Source of the DNA: Maea johnstoni
Taxonomy: Eukaryota > Annelida > Polychaeta > Spionida > Magelonidae
Length of the DNA: 64,000 nucleotides
NCBI GenBank assembly: GCA_963942565.1
Contig: OZ012690.1
Location: 4,406,006-4,470,005, forward strand
Reading direction: 5' to 3'
A program made the position numbers and the translations under genes. The first letter of the stretch is position 1, and the number at the start of each line of letters is the position of its first letter. Of this stretch, positions 10,929 to 22,117 are shown one piece after another. The notes beneath the pieces are model-generated. The model did no database searches. It was given only the letters and a program-made list of their open reading frames with translations, and was not told the origin of the DNA.

Positions 10929-11212
10929 CAGGGACTTAGCCAGGACCTGTCCTACCTGTCTTTTGGACAGGTAATTTCCTAAAAACTCCTGTTTGGACAG
11001 GCAAAAATTTCTATGAAGACTTTTCAATTTTGACTTTCTAGCAAACCATCTTCTAGGACACAACTGAAGTGTGAATTGCCCTTTTTGACACACTAGGCTA
11101 TCAAATGTAGCTGGTATACGGATTTGAAGTAAATTAGTAGCTAAATCTGGACGGGCAGTAATTTTGATTGCTGTTTTGGACAGGCATTTCTGAATTCCTG
11201 GCTAAGACCCTG
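10929..11212. mobile_element. Second CAGGG-ended hAT-like MITE (U2)
   Basis: Starts CAGGGACTTAGCCAGGA and ends TCCTGGCTAAGACCCTG: terminal inverted repeats of 17 bp with one mismatch. They match the ends of the other hAT-like MITE, so both belong to one family. The word TTTGGACAGG recurs inside. No clean 8-bp duplication is visible: the flanks are CCCAGAAC and TCAGAGTG, while U6 has GCAGAAGTGG on the left, close to the right flank CAGAGTGG. Confidence 0.65.
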
Positions 11213-11449
11213 TCAGAGTGGTCAGGTTAGTTTAGATTTATCTCACCAGGTGGCCAAGAACCACTTATCAAGAGGAACTCTGGGCAGAAATGGGTTCAGA
11301 GACTTGACAAATTCATTCCTATAATAACTAAAAATGTACAAACTTTTTTGGAGAGAACGTGCTTACTGGACCATTTTTTGCCGAAAACACCTTTAATAGT
11401 AATGTTGAACAGAACCAAAAATAAATTCTAATCCTTCATGAATTTGTGC

Positions 11450-11662
11450 TTAAACCTTTCAATGCTAAAGCTAATGTTGCCCAAGGCAAAAGAGCTCAAA
11501 GACTTTAGAAAACCATCTAAACCCTGTCATGTTGGTATTCATTTGAACGCTCTCAAAGAGTACTATCAGATGAGTATGAGATGTGCCCGGGTTTCAGTCA
11601 TTTTCAGGTATTTTTGGATCTTTTTGTATTGGTCAATTAGTCACCAGCAGCATAAGGCTGAA
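11450..11662 (+). mobile_element. TTAA-type MITE, site d (U2)
   Basis: A diverged subfamily: TTAAACCTTTCAATGCTAAAG at the left, CAGCATAAGGCTGAA at the right, with GCTCAAAGACTTTAG inside where other copies have GATGCAAAGATTTT. ATGAGTATGAGATGTGCCCG replaces ATGAGTACCCATGTGCCCG in this unit only. Confidence 0.7.
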
Positions 11663-11821
11663 TTTCTAAGTTATTGGCACACTAGTATAAACAATTCAGA
11701 AAACACATGTCAGTTAGAGCTGTAGGCATGACTGGGTTAAGTCGTAAGTTTTGGGGAAGATTGTGGCGCCCTCTATAATCCGATCATCCAGGGCACTGCA
11801 CCAAATAATGGGGTGGTTTTG

Positions 11822-12053
11822 TTAACCCGTTCATGCCTGTAATGCCTAGAAACGTCCCGACTATTCTGACGATATCTTTTTCAGCCGAGTGATTATTCAT
11901 AAAATATTTGAGGGACAAATGTGGATCAGAAACCTACCAACAATAATCACTCAAATATTTAGTGAATCGATACATAATTCCAAAGATATCTCCAAAAGTC
12001 TAGTAGATCCAGACGACATTTGTCTAGGAGATCGCCAGGCATGCATGGGTTCA
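11822..12053 (+). mobile_element. Long-TIR TTAACCCG element (U2)
   Basis: TTAACCCGTTCATGCC to ATGCATGGGTTCA. Differs from U1 at few positions (CTGTAATGCC, AAAGTCTAG). Confidence 0.6.
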
Positions 12054-12335
12054 CACCTGGGGTTTTTTGCTTTAAGTTCCCTCCTTTAAGGAGTAATGTC
12101 CACATACTCTCCGCACTACTACCCACCAGTCACAGGAGGACCCACATCGCTATATACACCGGCCCATTGCACCACTTCAACTTTTGTACCTTTTTGTAAA
12201 TTTCCTCTTAGGAAAATAGTACTGGTGCCCAGGAGAGCCATTTTAGTTCACTATGCCGGTTCCCAGGCCACACATTTAGAGCTTGTAGCCAGGAACCTGC
12301 ATAGAGATACATAAATTATGTGGCAGCAATATCAT

Positions 12336-12541
12336 GTAACCCTTCCAATGCTGAGGCTACTTCTGTCCAAAGCACAAGGAGGCAAAGATTTTTGAAAACC
12401 ATCTGAACCCTGTCATATTGGTATTCATTGGATAGTTCTTGCTGAGTACTCTCTTATTTGCCAGGATTTCAGTCATTTTTCAGGTTTTTTGCATCATTTT
12501 GTAATGGCAAAATTAGCCCCCACCACCTGCACAAGGGTTAC
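12336..12541 (+). mobile_element. TTAA-type MITE, site e (U2)
   Basis: GTAACCCTT to AAGGGTTAC. The ATGAGTACCC words are lost from the middle (CTCTTATTTGCCAGG), as in U3, which links these two units. Confidence 0.75.
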
Positions 12542-13093
12542 CATTCACCCTCTGAGCAGCCCAAACAGACCAGACACTTCTGGGGAGAGTTTTTAATTTA
12601 TGCATGCGTCCGTATCATGTTAATCATAACGAAAACATTCATTCCAATTATTCAAATGTTCATACTGTAGAACACACAATGTACGCGTCTGTTTATATAT
12701 ATATCGTACATAGCTTGTGGTTCTGCTTCGCTATATATAAAAACGCTGTACTTTTTTCCCTGTACTTTGGCGCTGTCAGCAGCGGCTACCGTCGCTAACA
12801 AAGATACGCTATGATGCGAAAACTCCCCAAGTCGCTATATTTGGGACACGCGTCATATGTGTGTTCTACAGTATTCATATTTAATTCCCATTCTATCTAA
12901 TTAACAGCGCATACTGGGCTTGACACAAATGGAAATATCTAAATAACAGAGTAGTACCTTGGGTAATGTTTGACTGTAAGTCATTGTTATTGTTGGACCA
13001 ATTTCACCTCTTTCAAATATTTTCAACTATTTTTCAGCTTTTACTCTATTTGATAAGTTATGTTCAAAGTTGTCAGGCAATGACAAATAAGGA

Positions 13094-13304
13094 TTAACCC
13101 TTCCAATGCTAAGGCTACTTTTGTCCAAAGCGCAAGAATGCAAAGATTTTCGAAAACCATCTAAACCCTGCCATGTTGGTACTCATTGGAAAGCCCTCGC
13201 TGAGTACTCTCAGATGAGTACCCATATGCCATGGTTTCGATGATTTTGCAGGATTTTGTTTTTTTTGTTTTGGCCAATTCAGCCACCAGCAGCATAAGGG
13301 TTAA
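13094..13304 (+). mobile_element. TTAA-type MITE, site f (U2)
   Basis: Intact TTAA at both ends in the same flanks as U1. A T-tract change (GGATTTTGTTTTTTTTG) marks this unit. Confidence 0.8.
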
Positions 13305-13513
13305 GATAATATCAGAATATTGCTTTCAATACTAGTATCCACAGTGGTGCAGGCTTGAATCTTTTAGCCACGCTTGAGATTGCATCCAATTCAACATTCA
13401 TCCTTATGGTGAAATGAGGGACCATTCCAATAGCCAAAATCCATGTAAACCTGTTACCTGTCCAGTGGTCCATGTCTCACTTCAAAACATCAGGTTGGAA
13501 ATTAATCAATGCA

Positions 13514-13745
13514 TACCGTAAATTCTTGGAAATTAAGACCACTTTAGGAATTTGGGCAAAGTGCTGATTACAAAGTAACTAATGAGTAATCTGGGCAACC
13601 CTCAATCTATTGTCAGTTGCCATTACACATAACATGGACCTAACTGTAAATCTTGCATCAATGTAGTTTCAGAAAATATGGGCCACCCTGAACCCATAAA
13701 AATTTTGATTATTGAAGTGTCTCAAATTACCGAGAAATTACGGTG
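13514..13745. mobile_element. TA-ended MITE, complete copy (U2)
   Basis: TACCGTAAATTCTTGG to CCGAGAAATTACGGTG; the last A of the TA end has changed to G. Confidence 0.6.
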
Positions 13746-14372
13746 ATGCAGCTTGGCAACTAGATGTATGAAGGATTCTGGGTAAAACAGAACAGTCAAA
13801 ATTAGCCACAATCCTTAGTCTTATAGCACAACTGCATTTTTGATCCTCAGTTGCTTAACAGCCATAGCAGAGTGTGCCCACTTCTGGGACCTGAACAACT
13901 TTCATGAACACAATTTCCAACCCTTTCTGTTCCTAATCCATAGTGCAAACCTCCCAAGATATGAAAATCTCCCTTTTTAAAAACAATCTATAGGCTTATT
14001 TTGGTTGTAATCCATTGTGGAAATTCTTCGAGACGAAGACACATTCTAAAGTGAATGTAATTATGGTCCGATTAATTCCTAAACTATTTCCGAAAAAGAA
14101 TCGCTTCCTATAATGCATGTTTGTCTTGGTTCTGATTGCAGAAGGCTTCCATAGGCCTGGACCTAATAATGGGCTTAAATTTAATTGTTGCCATAGCCAC
14201 CTTGTAACAATGATCACTGTTGTCATAGTGACATTGTAAGTATGATTGTTGCCAGGACGATAGGTAAGTTCAAGTCCAGAGATAAGGCTAAGCCTGATGG
14301 TGCAACCCTCAAAGGTGTTCACATTTTGGAGGTTTTACTGTATGCCCTATGGCTCCCATTGCGTGTGTTATC

Positions 14373-14587
14373 TTAACCCTTTTAGTGCTGAGGCTACTTT
14401 TTTCCCGACGCACGCTTCCTCAGAAATGGCTCTAAACTATCTAAACCTTGTCATGCTGGTATTCATCGGACAGCTCTTGCTGAGTACTCTCAGATGAGTA
14501 CCTATGTGCCAGGGTTTCAGTCATTTTCCAGGGTTTTCTGCATTATTTTTCATTGGCCTAATTAGCCACCGGCAGCATAAGGGTTAA
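14373..14587 (+). mobile_element. TTAA-type MITE, private insertion (U2, site h)
   Basis: 215 bp, ATC-TTAACCCTTTTAGTGCTGAGG to GGCAGCATAAGGGTTAA-TGATATT. Both TTAA are intact. The other units read ATCGTAATGATATT at this spot with no insertion, so this is a unit-specific insertion. It belongs to a different subfamily (CCCGACGCACGCTTCCTCAG near the left end), consistent with a separate arrival. Confidence 0.85.
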
Positions 14588-14640
14588 TGATATTTAGGCA
14601 CCTTGGCCGGCTTGCATGACACATGGGGTACTAGGATCCC

Positions 14641-14860
14641 TTATCCCTTCCAATGCTGAAGCTACTTTCATCCAACACACAAGGACGCGAAGATTTTTGA
14701 AAAACACCTAAACCCTGTAATGTTGGTATTCATTAGATAGCTCTCACCGAGTACTGAGTACTCCCAGATGAGTACCCATGTGCCAGGGTTTCTGTCATTT
14801 TATAGGTTTTTTGCATCATTTTGTATTGTCCAAATTAGCAATCACCAGCATAAGGGTTAA
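14641..14860 (+). mobile_element. TTAA-type MITE, site g (U2)
   Basis: Left end mutated to TTATCCCTTCC; right end AAGGGTTAA intact. It lies 53 bp after the private site h insertion. Confidence 0.75.
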
Positions 14861-14945
14861 GGCTTCCTCAAGGGTCATGGTATACCTTAATTGTATCCTT
14901 AAGATTACTTGAAAGATAAGACTAGGATTGAAATTAATCAATGCA

Positions 14946-15104
14946 TACCGTAAATTCTTGGAAATCTAGACCACCTTAGGAATTTGGGCAAAGTGCTGAT
15001 TACAAAGTAACTAATGAGAAATCTGGGCAACCCTCGATCTATTGCCAGTTGCCGTAACATATAATAATGACCTAACTGTAAATCTTGCATCAATGTATTT
15101 TCAG
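14946..15104. mobile_element. TA-ended MITE, 5' part, second copy (U2)
   Basis: Repeats the first 160 bp of the element at 13514, together with its left flank GATTGAAATTAATCAATGCA. It breaks off at TATTTTCAGAA, where type B sequence (GCTTTATAATGG) begins. U3 has the same join, so U2 seems to contain both a type A-style left part and a type B join. Confidence 0.65.
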
Positions 15105-15494
15105 AAGCTTTATAATGGACCTTATGGTAATTGGTCTGTGGCGACCATGTTCTATTCATCTAAGCTCTAACACATATTTATCTCTGTGTTCAAAACTGCT
15201 CACCAAAAGGGACTATCGTAGGCTATAACAGATATACCTAACATTAGTGCTCATTGATAATCAGAGGCAGGCTGTACTTATCATACTCAATACTTTTTTT
15301 TATGCCATTGTGGAACATTGGGATAAAGTGATAATGATTTTCCGTGTTTCTGAATCTTTGTAACTTAATTTAATGATACGTTCCAGTATCAAAATAAAAA
15401 TACATATACTATAAAACTATACTTAGTAGGGAATGGGATGAATAGATCTATTCAAGATTAGATAGCAGCAATAGCACGTCTTGGTCAAAAGCCC

Positions 15495-15505
15495 GGGGGG
15501 GGGGG
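15495..15505. repeat. G homopolymer in type B segment
   Basis: 11 G in U2, 15 G in U3 (24128-24142), preceded by AAAGCCC. Confidence 0.7.
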
Positions 15506-15558
15506 CACTCAGGTACAGAGGGGGGCCGCACCTGCGTTACGTATTTCGCGGAAGAAGG

Positions 15559-15622
15559 GGTCTTTTTTTAAGACCTCCGCATGTCCGCGATTTTTGTAAA
15601 AGAAGGGTACTTTTTTGTACCC
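15559..15622. other. Two small T-loop hairpins (type B)
   Basis: GGTCTT and AAGACC flank a T loop (15559-15575). GGGTAC and GTACCC flank six T (15605-15622). The pair is kept in U3. In U5 and U6 the second left arm is altered (GGGTCAGTAC). Confidence 0.4.
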
Positions 15623-15668
15623 AGGTGCGAAGTATGTGGGTCAAAATCCCCTTACAATCCACAAAGTA

Positions 15669-15785
15669 CAGGTGAACTTGGATATGACGGACCACTGTAT
15701 GACGGATTTTTGCATATGACGGATTTTGCATATGACGGACCAATTTTCCTGGTCCCATTGAGTCCGTCATATCCAAGTTCACCTG
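15669..15785. mobile_element. Tc1/mariner-like MITE, private insertion (U2)
   Basis: 117 bp with perfect 24-bp terminal inverted repeats beginning CAGGTGAACTTGGATATGAC, flanked by TA on both sides. Inside, the word ATATGACGGA recurs. No other unit has it, but U3 reads TACATGTA at exactly this position, and U5 and U6 read CACATGTA. No coding capacity. Confidence 0.85.
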
Positions 15786-17864
15786 TATACGCAGCTCTGA
15801 CACCAAGTGACTCCCGACGTGACTGGGCTTCCTAGTTTTATGCCGCCACTTGCTGCCGCTAAACACGCAGAGGATTATAAAATCTTAAGTTAAAATACGT
15901 GTTCCCGTTCATCCAATGTCAGTGTTTTGATAAAAGAAGGGGTGTTTATTTAGTGGAAAAAATCAGCGTTTTATTAAAATAAGGGTGCTTTTTGGCCAGA
16001 AATCAGTGCTTTAGAGGTATTTCTTAATTTTGATAACGAGCGTATGCGCCCCCCTAAATACCCAAGTGCCCCTGGTGGTCAACATCAGAAACGAGTCTGA
16101 GATAAACAAACACGCTCACTTCCAGCTGGTATTCATACGCCCAAGCAACAAACTTCACTTTGTGGGCAATAAACAAAAGCCCAGTCCCTCCCCATTCCAA
16201 AAATACCATATTAGTTGAATGAAGTTGTATATATCTCCATTTATAGGCCTCGATTGGGCCTAGCCCCAGTTTTTATTGGAACTATGCAATGCTACTACTC
16301 GAAGGGATACAACATTTACTTCACCGACACCTTATACGTCGCTGATACTTGTGTGTGGGAATACGTATGTTCACATGAAATTCCTTTCCGGAGTATATTC
16401 TTAAATACTTCGAATAAATCGCACAGGTCATCATATACATGTATCCATGTTTGTCTAAATTTGTCTATTCCCATGATCATCTCAGGATTACATTATTTCA
16501 GTTATTTGCATTTGCTTAAACATCATTGATATCATATGAAATGTCTCTCGGTGAAATGATAAATTACCTCTTTGGTACGCATAATTCCAATATCTACTAT
16601 TAATTTTCCCTTTTTGTCGGTGCCTGAACTTATTTCCCTTTCAGCAAGTTTAAGATGGAGCCAGTTTACAAGGAGGTTCATAGTTCTAATTGCGTTGTTG
16701 CAATAGAGAAAACATGGAAAACATTTCATAAGACAATAAGGACATGTTGTAGTCTTTTATTTTCATAGTTTGTAATTTAGATCATCCTGGTCCTCCAACC
16801 AAATTAAATTAGTATATTGATCCTAAACAATAGTGAGTTACACTAACAATTGTGGCTAGCTTATTTTCGACTCTATACGGTCTATAAATCGTAATTCGAT
16901 TATGATGAAAGACATCCATATTCTGAAAATATCTGGAAGGTACGATTACTTAGTAAATTAGTTTAGAAATGAAGCACAAGATGGCATGGCAGTCTACACT
17001 CGAATACATACGTGAAACTGACACATTCTTGGTTAATACTAACAACAAAAGCATGACAAATTATCATGATATGAAAAATCTTTTTTTTTTGAATAATTCA
17101 ATTTGTTAGCATCTGCATCACGTGTGCAGGAAAATGAAGTAGGTATATTGATTTACTTGTGTTTTAAGTTTTGTTGTTTCTTATTTTACATTTAAACAGC
17201 CATACTGTATTTAAAAATCTAAGTTAATGTCGATCACTGGATACGTAACCAGCAGGTCTCGCATATCAGCCTGGCCACAACTAATGGCTCAGATGTTGAC
17301 AAGACACTTCAAGAGGTGCATTCTGCGCATGTTGGCGCACAACTTACTCTGTTATGTAAACAATACTAGCGCCCTTATCGGTCTGTCTCCTAGTGACGTC
17401 ACACTGAGACTAGATACAGTGTGATTATGTTTCGTCCAGGGCTTTGTAATGGGTCTTATGGCAATTGGCCTACGGCAAAGAATCCATGTGTTTATTCATC
17501 TAAGATAGAATGAGTCGAGGTTAAGGGTAAGGATAACAAAACATGTGCTTCCATAAATATGCGTCATCTTTAATTTTCAAAGAATTTCCAGGATTAACTA
17601 AGCTTGCGACATCTGAAACTAAACACAACAAATGGTTTAACAGGATTTAAAGTTCTTTGAATAGGGAACATTTTTTTCTTAGCTTAGTTTTTCAAGTCCT
17701 ACGATATGACCTTCTAAATATATACACAAACCACAAAGGTCCAGTATTCAAACCTACAGTACTTTGGTTTATTTCATCTTGCATAATGGGTCAACTCTGC
17801 GCTGGACAGGTTAACCGGAGGTAAGTCAACTTTGATTGTGCTTTTGTACCCTGCCATACTTTTC

Positions 17865-18067
17865 TTTGCCCTTTACCTAGTTTGGCCAATACAAAATGAT
17901 GCAAGAAACCTAGTAAATGACTGAAACCCTGGCACTTGGGTACTCGTGGGAGAGTACTCAGTGAGAGTTTTCCAATGAATACCAACATGTCTGGGATTGG
18001 ATGGTTTTCAATAATCTTTGCATCCTTGTGCTTTGGACGAAAGTAGCCTCAGCATTGGAAGGGTTAA
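17865..18067 (-). mobile_element. TTAA-type MITE, site a (U3)
   Basis: Left end further decayed to TTTGCCC; right end GGGTTAA intact. Confidence 0.75.
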
Positions 18068-19255
18068 GTCACAAATCATTTGGTAAAGTAGTTTGGATCT
18101 TGGTATGGCAACGGTTGGAAAAGATCAGAATTCATTTCTTTATGCCAGGTTGGGTTGCAAGCAGGGTCTTCGCCAGGATTTAGAAACTGAGTCCACAGGA
18201 CTAGAGGTTACATATGTTTTCAAATTGCCACCACTTTGATTGTGGTATTTCATACACAAAATTTACCTTTATTTCAGTAAGGCAGATTTTACTTCCTCCT
18301 CATTAATGCCTTGGGAATTTGAGGAGTAATGGAGTTGCTATACAATCTATTGTAATAATAGCAACATCTGTGGCATTAATCATTGAATTATCTATCAATC
18401 AGAGTTTCTTTTTATGAAAACACTTCTCATTAAAAGAACATATGTGATAAGTGGATCACTGTAGTTCGACAGATCGATTTGATCATTGACGTTTTATTTT
18501 TCAATTCCGATTATTTCGATTTTGAAGAACTGCACTAATAGAATATTTTCACATGTTCCACACTATTTCTGTGGCTAGGATCCTAAGATTTTAACTATGC
18601 AAAGACAATGAAGTTTTTCTCAACACTTTTTGATTGAATACTTGAGCTTCACTTCAAAATTCTTATTCGTATTGGCTTAAAATGGCAAAAAATGGTGTAA
18701 AAGGCTGAAAAAATGTGTTTAGATTAATCAACATAACAATTGGCATAATATTTTTTCCGATTAATTGGAAAAATTATTTCGATTGATCGATACTTGTCAT
18801 ATCAATGATGGTCCTACAAGAAGAACCAATGATTATCCTTGAATTATTTTGCACATCTCAGCTTTATTTCGCAGCTATTTTCATATGCATTCCAGCATTT
18901 AGATGACACTTTTCAAAGGTAACTCTGAACATGAATGGGTTAATGAATATTTCAACTATCAGGCAACTTCAGCGCTCAGGGCAGAAAACAGTTAACATTC
19001 TTTATTTGCACTGAAAAGTTCAATACATCTAAAAGTCATCAAAAACAATTCAAATCAGAAAAAACAATTCTGAGTAGTTAAATTATTGGTAACCGAGTTC
19101 AATTTGATTTTTCAGTTTCTTTAATTAATCAGTTGAGTGTAAAACAACCATTCCTTCTCAACCTGCTATTCCAATCCAATAATATGCACTTCACGTCTTC
19201 AAAGTAAGTTATATATTCTTTATCCACTTGCCGCACCCAGTGAAATGGCTACCGT

Positions 19256-19468
19256 TATTCCTTACAATGCTGAGGATACTTTCGTCCAAAGCACAAGGAT
19301 GCAAAGATTTTTTGAAAACCATCGAAACCCTGTCATGTTGGTATTCATTGGAAAACTCTTGCTGAGTACTCTCAAATGAGTACCCATTTGCCAGTGTTTC
19401 GGTCATTTTTCAGTATTTTTGCATCATTTTGTATTGGCCAAATTAGCCACCAGCAGCATGAGGGAAGT
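19256..19468 (+). mobile_element. TTAA-type MITE, site b (U3)
   Basis: Left end mutated to TTATTCCTTAC; right end GAGGGAAGT. Confidence 0.7.
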
Positions 19469-19645
19469 CAAGTTGACCCGCTTGAAAAAAAAGAGAAATA
19501 TCATGGATACTTGTCAGTCAAAGCACAAATACCTCACCAGTTATTTCACATAAAATGGTTTCTAACCTCCACAATGAAATTAACACAGGAACATAGTCCT
19601 CCACAAGTTACTAGCCCTTGAACAACACCGCCTTTTACTTAGGGC

Positions 19646-19987
19646 TCAACCATTCTTATGCTGAGGCTACTTTCGTCCAAAGGACAAGGACGCAACGATT
19701 TTTGAAAAATGTCCAAACCCTGTCATGTTGGTATTCATTAGATAGCTCTCGATGAGTGCTGTCAGATGAGTACCCATTTGCCAGGGTTTCAGTCATTTGT
19801 CAGGGTTTTTTGCATCCTTTTGTATTGGACAATTTAGCCAACGTCCAAACCCTGTCATGTTGGTATTCATTGGATAGCTCTCGATGAGTGCTGTCAGATG
19901 AGTACCCATTTGACAGGGATTCGGGTATTTTTCAGGGTTTTTTCCACCATGTTCTTGTTGGGTAAATTAGCCACCAGCAGGGCTAAG
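19646..19987 (+). mobile_element. TTAA-type MITE, tandem pair at site c (U3)
   Basis: A nearly full copy (TCAACCATTCTTATGCTG to about 19840) is followed directly by a second copy lacking its left third (from GTCCAAACCCTGTCATG), ending CCACCAGCAGGGCTAAG. The pair is shared with U4 and U5, while U6 and U7 have one fused copy. Confidence 0.7.
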
Positions 19988-20056
19988 TGTTTTTTACGAA
20001 GTTTTACGTATCCATTCATGCAATGAGTACATTGAAGATCATAGAAAAATGCACAT

Positions 20057-20371
20057 CATGGTCTTGACCAGCAGGGCGCCTGGGTGCCTTTTTGGACACC
20101 CAAACCCTTCAAAAGAACCCCTCAGGACACCCATTTTGTTTTGTGAGGAATTTCTAAAAATCCCAATCTCAAGCTTATAATTGAATTTTCTCATCTCCTT
20201 ATAATTCCCATGACATTGTTTAATGATATCATGCCTTATTTTGATGAATTTATACATGTTTATGGTTGAAATATGAGTATATTGTGATCCCCCTAAAAAA
20301 AATCTGGACGCCCAAAATTTTACAACTGCCAATTTTAGGCACCCAGTTTCTAAATCCTGGCTAAGACCCTG
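20057..20371. mobile_element. hAT-like MITE with 8-bp duplication (U3)
   Basis: 315 bp, left end CATGGTCTTGACCAG, right end complement CAGGGTCTTAGCCAGGA, with a further inverted match TGGGTGCC inside. Flanks are ATGCACAT (20049-20056) and ACGCACAT (20372-20379); in U5-U7 both flanks are exactly ATGCACAT. An 8-bp duplication and CAGGG ends fit the hAT superfamily. A reverse frame of up to 115 codons crosses it, but it is not a transposase. Confidence 0.75.
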
Positions 20372-20708
20372 ACGCACATGCATCACCTCATGAGAGGAAA
20401 AGTAAGAGAAACAATGAACACAGGAATATAAAAATATTTCAGTTCAGTGTTTGTTTGGTTTGATTTTTACATTCATATTCACTTCAGAATATGTATAAAT
20501 CCACAAGATCTCCATGGTAACCAGAGCATGAAGAGTTCAGCTCATTCATAACTACAGAGTGTAAAGAAATCTATTTCAATATTTTGACATCTTTTGGATG
20601 ATATTTGTAGGAGAAATGCTATCCAGAACATAATCAACAACTCTATTAACATTTTTGCAAGATTCTTTCTTACTAGTCAATTTCAGAAGTACTGTAGCAT
20701 CCCAGAAC

Positions 20709-20993
20709 CAGGGACTTAGCCAGGACCTGTCCTACCTGTCTTTTGGACAGGTAATTTCCTAAAAACCTCCTGTTTGGACAGGCAAACATTTCTATGAAGA
20801 CTTTTCAATTTAGACTTTCTAGCAAACCATCTTCTAGGACACAACTGAAGTGTGAATTGCCCTTTTTGACACACTAGGCTATCAAATGTAGCTGGTATAC
20901 GGATTTGAAGTAAATTAGTAGCTAAATCTGGACGGGCAGAAATTTTGATTGCTGTTTTGGACAGGCATTTCTGAATTCCTGGCTAAGACCCTG
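20709..20993. mobile_element. Second CAGGG-ended hAT-like MITE (U3)
   Basis: CAGGGACTTAGCCAGGA to CCTGGCTAAGACCCTG, one base longer than in U2 (AAAACCTCCTG). Confidence 0.65.
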
Positions 20994-21230
20994 TCAGAGT
21001 GGTCAGGTAAGTTTGGATTTATCTCACCAGGTGGCCAAGAACCACTTATCAAGAGGAACTCTGGGCAGAAATAGGTTCAGAGAATTGACAAATTCATTCC
21101 TATAATAACTAAAAATGTACAAACTTTTTTGGAGAGAACGTGCTTACTGGATCATTTTTTGCCGAAAACACCTTTAATAGTAATGTTGAACAGAACCAAA
21201 AATAAATTCTAATCCTTCATGAATTTGTGC

Positions 21231-21442
21231 TTAACCCTTTCAATGCTAAAGCTAATTTTGCCCAAGGCAAAAGAGCTTAAAGACTTTAGAAAACCATCTA
21301 AACCCTGTCATGTTGGTATTCATTTGAACGCTCTCAAAGAGTACTATCAGATGAGTACCATGTGCCCGGGTTTCAGTCATTTTTCAGGTATTTTTGGATC
21401 TTTTTGTATTGGTCAATTAGTCACCAGCAGCATAAGGCTGAA
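21231..21442 (+). mobile_element. TTAA-type MITE, site d (U3)
   Basis: Left end TTAACCCTTTCAATGC intact; right end CATAAGGCTGAA. Confidence 0.7.
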
Positions 21443-21601
21443 TTTCTAAGTTATTGGCACACTAGTATAAACGATTCAGAAAACACATGTCAGTTAGAGC
21501 TGTAGGCATGACTGGGTTAAGTCGTAAGTTTTGGGGAAGATTGTGGCGCCCTCTATAATCCGATCAACCAGGGCACTGCACCAAATAAAGGGGTGGTTGT
21601 G

Positions 21602-21833
21602 TTAACCCGTTCATGCCTATAATGCCTAGAAACGTCCCGACTATTCTGACGATATCTTTTTCAGCCAAGTGATTTTTCATAAAATATTTGTGGGACAAAT
21701 GTGGATCAGAAACCTACCAACAATAATCACTCAAATATTTAGTGAATCGATACATAATTCCAAAGATATCTCCAAAAGTATAGTAGAACCAGACGACATT
21801 TGTCTAGGAGATCGCCAGGCATGCATGGGTTCA
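21602..21833 (+). mobile_element. Long-TIR TTAACCCG element (U3)
   Basis: Ends as in U1; private changes include AGCCAAGTGATTTTTC. Confidence 0.6.
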
Positions 21834-22117
21834 CACCTGGGTTTTTTTTCGCTTTAAGTTCCCTCCTTTAAGGAGTAATATCCACATACTCTCCACACTA
21901 CTACCCGCCAGTCACAGGAGGACCCACATCGCTATATACACCGGCCCATTGCACCACTTCAACTTTTGTACCTTTTTGTAAATTTCCTCTTAGGAAAATA
22001 GTACTGGTGCCCAGGAGAGCCATTTTAGTTCACTATGCCGGTTCCCAGGCCACACATTTAAAGCTTGTAGCCAGGAACCTGTATAGAGATACATAAATTA
22101 TGTGGCAGCATTATCAT

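Larger units (their letters stand above)
15105..16068. repeat. Type B segment (U2)
   Basis: Alternative to the type A segment, also found in U3, partly in U5 and U6, and in pieces beyond the array. It begins GCTTTATAATGGACCTTATG, which resembles the sequence near 345 of the unit start (GCTTTGTAATGCGTCTTATG), so it may be an old paralogous piece. It includes the G-tract, two T-loop hairpins and recurring words of the form AAGAAGGGT-C/G-TTTT. No gene seen. Confidence 0.6.
8307..17221. repeat. Tandem array unit U2 (8.92 kb)
   Basis: Second copy. It lacks about 850 bp between MITE site b and the end of the hAT-like element (junction near 10510). It has private insertions: a TTAA-type MITE at 14373-14587 and a Tc1/mariner-like MITE at 15669-15785. 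It also holds a second, partial copy of the TA-ended MITE at 14946-15104, from which it runs into the type B segment. Confidence 0.9.

Noticed and set aside
20039-20386. 115-codon reverse frame starting MMHVRQGLSQDLETG
   Set aside because: It coincides with the hAT-like MITE and has no transposase motif; the length varies between units.
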